Below are positions 60,258 to 64,000 of a stretch of 64,000 nt of DNA, one piece after another (positions within the stretch are counted from its first letter, which is position 1; each line of letters begins with the position of its first letter). The position numbers and the translations under genes were made by a program. The notes beneath the pieces are model-generated. The model worked only from the letters and a program-made list of their open reading frames with translations. It was not told where the DNA came from and made no database searches. This stretch comes from Cerioporus squamosus (lineage: Eukaryota > Basidiomycota > Agaricomycetes > Polyporales > Polyporaceae): assembly GCA_022592435.1 (NCBI GenBank), contig JABYQS010000034.1, forward strand, positions 1 to 64,000, in the 5' to 3' direction.

Positions 60258-60797
60258 CCCCAGGGGGAAGCTCCGCCATTCCGAGGGTCCGACCACTAGT
60301 GGTCGGAACTGGTCCTACAGACCACTTCAGCCCTAACCCCAAGCACCAGATAGGCGCTCGTGCAGGAGGGCTTGAAGGCAGCCAGAAACGCGATAAGATG
60401 GGATAAGATTCGATAAGGACAAGATAAGATGAAAGACTCTGGCAGCGACCCTGGGTGGTTATTTAGCGCCTCAGAAGCGCCGGGCGGCCCGCCTACGGCG
60501 GGTTCGACCCTGGGAATGACCACCTTGCCCCAGGGGGAAGCTCCGCCATTCCGAGGGTCCGACCACTAGTGGTCGGAACTGGTCCTACAGACCACTTCAG
60601 CCCTAACCCCAAGCACCAGATAGGCGCTCGTGCAGGAGGGCTTGAAGGCAGCCAGAAACGCGATAAGATGGGATAAGATTCGATAAGGACAAGATAAGAT
60701 GAAAGACTCTGGCAGCGACCCTGGGTGGTTATTTAGCGCCTCAGAAGCGCCGGGCGGCCCGCCTACGGCGGGTTCGACCCTGGGAATGACCACCTTG
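60258..60797. repeat. Two exact 270 bp tandem copies
   Basis: Copies 60258-60527 and 60528-60797 match at every position I compared. Each unit contains a perfect palindrome, CCGACCACTAGTGGTCGG, a stem CCCGCC-TAC-GGCGGG, and a cluster of GATAAGAT motifs. Confidence 0.9.
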
Positions 60798-61127
60798 CCC
60801 CCCAGGGGTCGACGCTCGTATGGCGTCTTGGTCCAAGACGCTGATCGGCGCGAGTACTAGGAGGTACTGGATGACTTCCCGTAAGAATTTACGGCCAAAT
60901 CGCCGTAAATGCTCGCTTGCGGAGTTTGATCTCCCTTGGATCTCTTGGGCGCTGAACGACCAGACGCTGGACGGCTCATCCTCGGCGGGACTCTTATGTC
61001 AGCATTTGTCAGCGCCCAATCCGGTATTTGTTGATGCCAACAGGATTTGTAATGATCGCGACTGCCTTTTGAGTCCTCCCGACGCCCTAAGCGAGCTTAA
61101 GCGAGGATTTACGGACGTGCTGAAGTT

Positions 61128-61155
61128 TAGAAGGGGGGGTCGACCCCCCCTTCTA
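61128..61155. repeat. Perfect 28 bp palindrome at the element centre
   Basis: TAGAAGGGGGGGTC followed by its exact reverse complement GACCCCCCCTTCTA, close to the midpoint between the arms. Confidence 0.85.
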
Positions 61156-61490
61156 GATTTTGGGCGCCTGACGTGTTTACGGACGGGCGTTTGAGAGCGG
61201 AGTCTGAATCTGCACTCGGCATCGCGGCCGTTAGCTCAGATCCAGCATCTACGGACATCCAGAGTGCCGTAGATTCTTACGGGAAGTCATCCACTAGGTC
61301 GCCGCCCGGGGAGGGCGAGATGTCGTCTTCGTTGGCCGACTTCGATTCGAAATGTTGCAGAGAAGCCCGGGGTGCGAACGGATTGTCGGAGAGCCAGAGT
61401 CGGCGGCTGTACATGAGCGGGTGCCCATGCGGGTCGAGCGAGCCGCTGCGGATGGTTTCATGTCGCGCGAGTGTGCGTCATTTTCGTCTT

Positions 61491-61769
61491 CGTCGACCCC
61501 TGGGGGGCAAGGTGGTCATTCCCAGGGTCGAACCCGCCGTAGGCGGGCCGCCCGGCGCTTCTGAGGCGCTAAATAACCACCCAGGGTCGCTGCCAGAGTC
61601 TTTCATCTTATCTTGTCCTTATCGAATCTTATCCCATCTTATCGCGTTTCTGGCTGCCTTCAAGCCCTCCTGCACGAGCGCCTATCTGGTGCTTGGGGTT
61701 AGGGCTGAAGTGGTCTGTAGGACCAGTTCCGACCACTAGTGGTCGGACCCTCGGAATGGCGGAGCTTCC
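61491..61769. repeat. Inverted third copy of the 270 bp unit
   Basis: Reverse complement of 60536-60814, including the inner extension to the SalI-like GTCGAC. Confidence 0.9.
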
Positions 61770-63232
61770 TCCGAAGGTCGGACTCCGGAGTTGCGCGTGT
61801 TTAGCGTGTTGGCGGACGCAGCCGCTCGGTAGCAGGTGCAGGTCCTACAGAACGGCAGCAAATCATGTCGGGGAGGGAACTCACGTCGGGCGGTCTGGAC
61901 CGAAGTGTGCAGAAAATCCGTGTGCAGCTATCGGTCTTCCATCGTTCCTTAGCTTGCCGAGAACAAAGGACGGAAAGTCGACCGACAAGTTGCAGCACGA
62001 CGTCGAGATCAGCCCTCACGTCTGCCGCGCTGCCTGGTGTTCGATGCTGGCTCGTCCGAGGATACACGCACTTGGGACGGGTGGAAAGTCGAACGCAGTT
62101 TGACGTTCTGGAGCGCAGCATCCCGTCCATGGACCTCCCGCAGCACTTCCGTACGCGGCTAGGCGAGATCGCATGGGTCGACTCCAGTGCTGGCCTGCAT
62201 ATAAATCCTGTAATCTTGCTGGTGCGACCAAATCATGCTCGATATTTATATCTATAAAAGGCGAGAACTACTACGTCAGGCGTTTTACTTACTTGGGCCA
62301 AAGAGCTTCGTAGCGGCTGAGGTAGTAGTACCTGCAAGCACACGCCCATCAATGACTGAGGTACTACCGTACATACCTAACTGACACGGTCCCGTGATCT
62401 GTGACAACCGGGAACGCGGGGTAAGTACACGTTGATGGCAAGGTGGCGCATTCGATCGATCGGTGGTCAATCACCCATGTCATCGTGGCGACGGCAGGGT
62501 GTTGGGGAAACCCACTGAGGACGCAGACCACTACGTGCGAGACATAAAACATCTTTATTGAACTATCCTCAACAAGCCGTGTATGCGAGAGGAAACCATG
62601 GAAAGCAGGACGAGCCACGCTCTACAAGGAGCAACAGCATGACGCAAGTATTGAACAAGAAGCAAAAATCATTATAACCAGCGTGCCACTACAGACGTGC
62701 CGCGTAACATCCACAAAGCAGACCGACGAAGCAAGGAACAAACGCAGGATATAACAGCAACAAGAGGGAACAACTTGAACAACAACAACAAGCTTCAAAA
62801 CGTCTACAACATATCTTATGCGATCGTGGACAGATCGTGACGTTCGTGACGGGGCATGGGGTATGAGGCATAAAGCATATGTGCATATGGTGGTATCGAT
62901 GTGTGCAGATGGATGAATGGATGGATGGATGGATGATTAGATGAGAAAATGCAGATGTGTGGGCGAAGATGAATGCGCAGGTGGAACGATGAGCAGATGA
63001 GGGACGATGTGTGGATAGGGAGGGTCCTCCAGAGCCCGTCCCGCGCCCAGGAGGGAAGTGAACACACGGGATGGGCGCACGTACGAGACACGCGTCGTAC
63101 GATGACAAGTGCAACCGAGACCCCTGAGACAGAGCGACGGCGCCCTGCGCGTCACAGTGCACACGAGGAGACCAGAAGGTGCCCAGCGTCCGCAGCGCAG
63201 GACGCACCGTGACCTAACGCTCTCGGGTCAGA
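61770..63232. other. Intergenic with a tetranucleotide repeat
   Basis: No gene is supported. An (ATGG)n tract lies at about 62909-62937. The stretch left of the terminal gene is A/C-rich and probably its 3' untranslated region. Confidence 0.5.
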
Positions 63233-64000
63233 TCAACTCTTGACACCGCGCAGGAGGCTCTTGAGCGTCTTGCCGAAACTCTTCATCTTAGCCTTCACGG
63301 ACGCGTCCTGTGGCCGCTCGCGATACGCATAATCGGACGGGGCGCCGTCCATCGAGCGACTGCGCGCGAGGTCCATCCGCATCTCCGTTTCCCCGCTGAC
63401 CGAGAACCCCGCCCTGCCCCCGGAGAACATCGAGGGGCGCGTGTACGAAGCACTTCCTCCCCCCATCGCGAGATGTGACGCACGCGAGAGGGACCGGAAG
63501 CGCGGGGTCTCGATGTCCAGCGAGCGCGTCTGCCGCTCGTACACGACCGTCTGGCACTGGAATGCCGCGTCGAAGCTCGGCCGCGCACCGGTGGGCGGCG
63601 GGGAAGGGCTTTCGGGACGAGTCATGTTCTTCCGGATCGCGGTGTAAAGGGGACGCTGTGGATGTCCGAGGGGGATTGAGTCCGTGCTTGCGCCAGGAGC
63701 CGGGGAGCCGAATCGGATGCTGGTCGCCGCTTTGGGCCGAGGTGTGCCCGGGGGTGACTGCGGACGTGAAGCTGGTCGCCGTCTTCGGTCTGGGAGACAC
63801 CGGGGGTGAGGCTGCGCCATCACGACGGAAGGTGCTCACGCTCGAGGTAGTCGCACGGCGACGAAGGGAGCATGACGAGCGTTGGCGGAGAACGGACATG
63901 CGGCGCTTGCGACGGATGCACGGGGAATTTGGCAGCGAAGATGGGGACGGCGAAGGGGGACTGGGGGATTCAGGAGCATAAGAATGTGGCTCACTCGTAT
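63233..64000 (-). CDS. Ser/Pro-rich hypothetical protein, 5' part beyond the window edge
   Basis: The frame is open from base 64000: SYAPESPSPPSPSPSSLPNS, RRKRRMSVLRQRSSCSLRRR, then ASPPVSPRPKTATSFTS. Near 63748-63756 it must shift by one base to continue as TPRPKAATSIRFGSPAPGAS, IRKNMTRPESPSPPP, FQCQTVVYERQTRSLDIETP and AKMKSFGKTLKSLLRGVKS, stop at 63233. The shift falls in a G5 run and may be a sequencing indel. The repeated SPPxxPRPKxATS phrase on both sides of the break supports one gene. It is mostly disordered, with a basic amphipathic helix at the C-terminus that could bind membranes. No known domain is recognised and the start is not in the window. Confidence 0.6.

Larger units (their letters stand above)
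60258..61769. mobile_element. Young inverted-repeat element with duplicated left arm
   Basis: The ends are 279 bp inverted arms, left 60536-60814 and right 61491-61769, which by eye match at every position. The first 270 bases of the left arm are repeated in tandem just outside it (60258-60527). Outer arms begin GGAAGCTCCGCCATTCC and inner ends read CCCAGGGGTCGACG. The 676 bp core has no recognised transposase; a 124-codon frame at 60820-61194 has no motif. Identity of the arms means the insertion or a gene-conversion event is recent. No clear target duplication is present: the outside flanks share only CCGAA at offsets of several bases. The superfamily cannot be assigned. The three 75-codon frames found in the arms are copies of the same repeat, not genes. 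Confidence 0.8.

Noticed and set aside
60296..60793. Identical 75-codon minus frames repeated in the tandem arms
   Set aside because: They follow the repeat exactly, recur in the inverted arm and have no start context or motif. They are a by-product of the repeat.
60258..60797. Tandem 270 bp units as a CRISPR-like or satellite array
   Set aside because: There are only two direct copies, without spacers, in a fungal genome, and they match the inverted right arm of a mobile element.
62689..63207. 172-codon minus frame rich in Ser, His and Cys
   Set aside because: It is translated from the ATGG microsatellite and A/C-rich flank, which look like the 3' region of the terminal gene.

Overview
This is a fungal nuclear window, almost certainly from a wood-decaying agaricomycete (Basidiomycota; a polypore-like white rotter fits best). 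The evidence is the gene structure and the gene set. Genes are G+C rich and split by many 45-70 nt GT-AG introns. They include an AA14 lytic polysaccharide monooxygenase, a secreted bicupin oxalate decarboxylase, DUF6729 and DUF4112 proteins, and a locally expanded MYND zinc-finger family. Coordinates of multi-exon genes run from start to stop and include introns. Most exon joins were worked out by hand from splice sites and reading frame.

Layout. 1-818: coiled-coil gene cut by the left edge. 1110-1683: a 556 bp inverted-repeat transposon with a 9 bp target duplication, in the promoter region next to it. 2050-6975: three MYND-finger paralogs (A plus; B and C minus). 7285-11310: an NCS1 nucleobase/allantoin-type permease and a short-chain dehydrogenase. 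11814-15362: three more MYND copies (D, E and F); E and F are fused tail to tail at an inversion breakpoint and F is a remnant. 15637-19207: an NAD(P)-binding epimerase-like protein and the AA14 LPMO. 20762-25224: an AT-hook/DUF6729 protein, a DUF4112 protein and a small hypothetical gene. 25225-30868: gene-poor, with a decayed inverted-repeat element and one coiled-coil gene. 30869-35430: an Hsp70-like ATPase whose frame continues into a very long disordered and charged tail. 36045-37396: a seventh MYND copy (G), closest to A, with an in-frame stop before the conserved C-terminus. 37397-44131: mostly gene-poor, with remnants and one Pro/Ser-rich hypothetical protein. 44132-46639: oxalate decarboxylase. 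49809-51638: MFS transporter. 52719-56308: alanyl-tRNA synthetase with two possible starts (mitochondrial and cytosolic). 57856-58225: small secreted protein. 60258-61769: a young inverted-repeat element with identical 279 bp arms, one of them duplicated in tandem. 63233-64000: hypothetical gene cut by the right edge.

How it fits together. The AA14 enzyme (xylan-coated cellulose), the oxalate decarboxylase (oxalate and pH control during decay) and the small secreted protein act outside the cell and fit a wood-decay lifestyle. The permease and MFS protein are uptake or efflux functions. The synthetase is housekeeping. The most unusual content is the MYND family. Seven copies in 35 kb share an N-terminal MYND finger, a fixed intron in the finger and a long conserved downstream region I do not recognise. 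They show every stage of decay: intact (C, D), a lost zinc ligand (B), a shortened C-terminus (A), a premature stop (G) and an inversion chimera (E/F). Several genes also show single-base frame breaks in simple-sequence tracts. These may be assembly errors, so 'broken gene' calls resting only on them are provisional.
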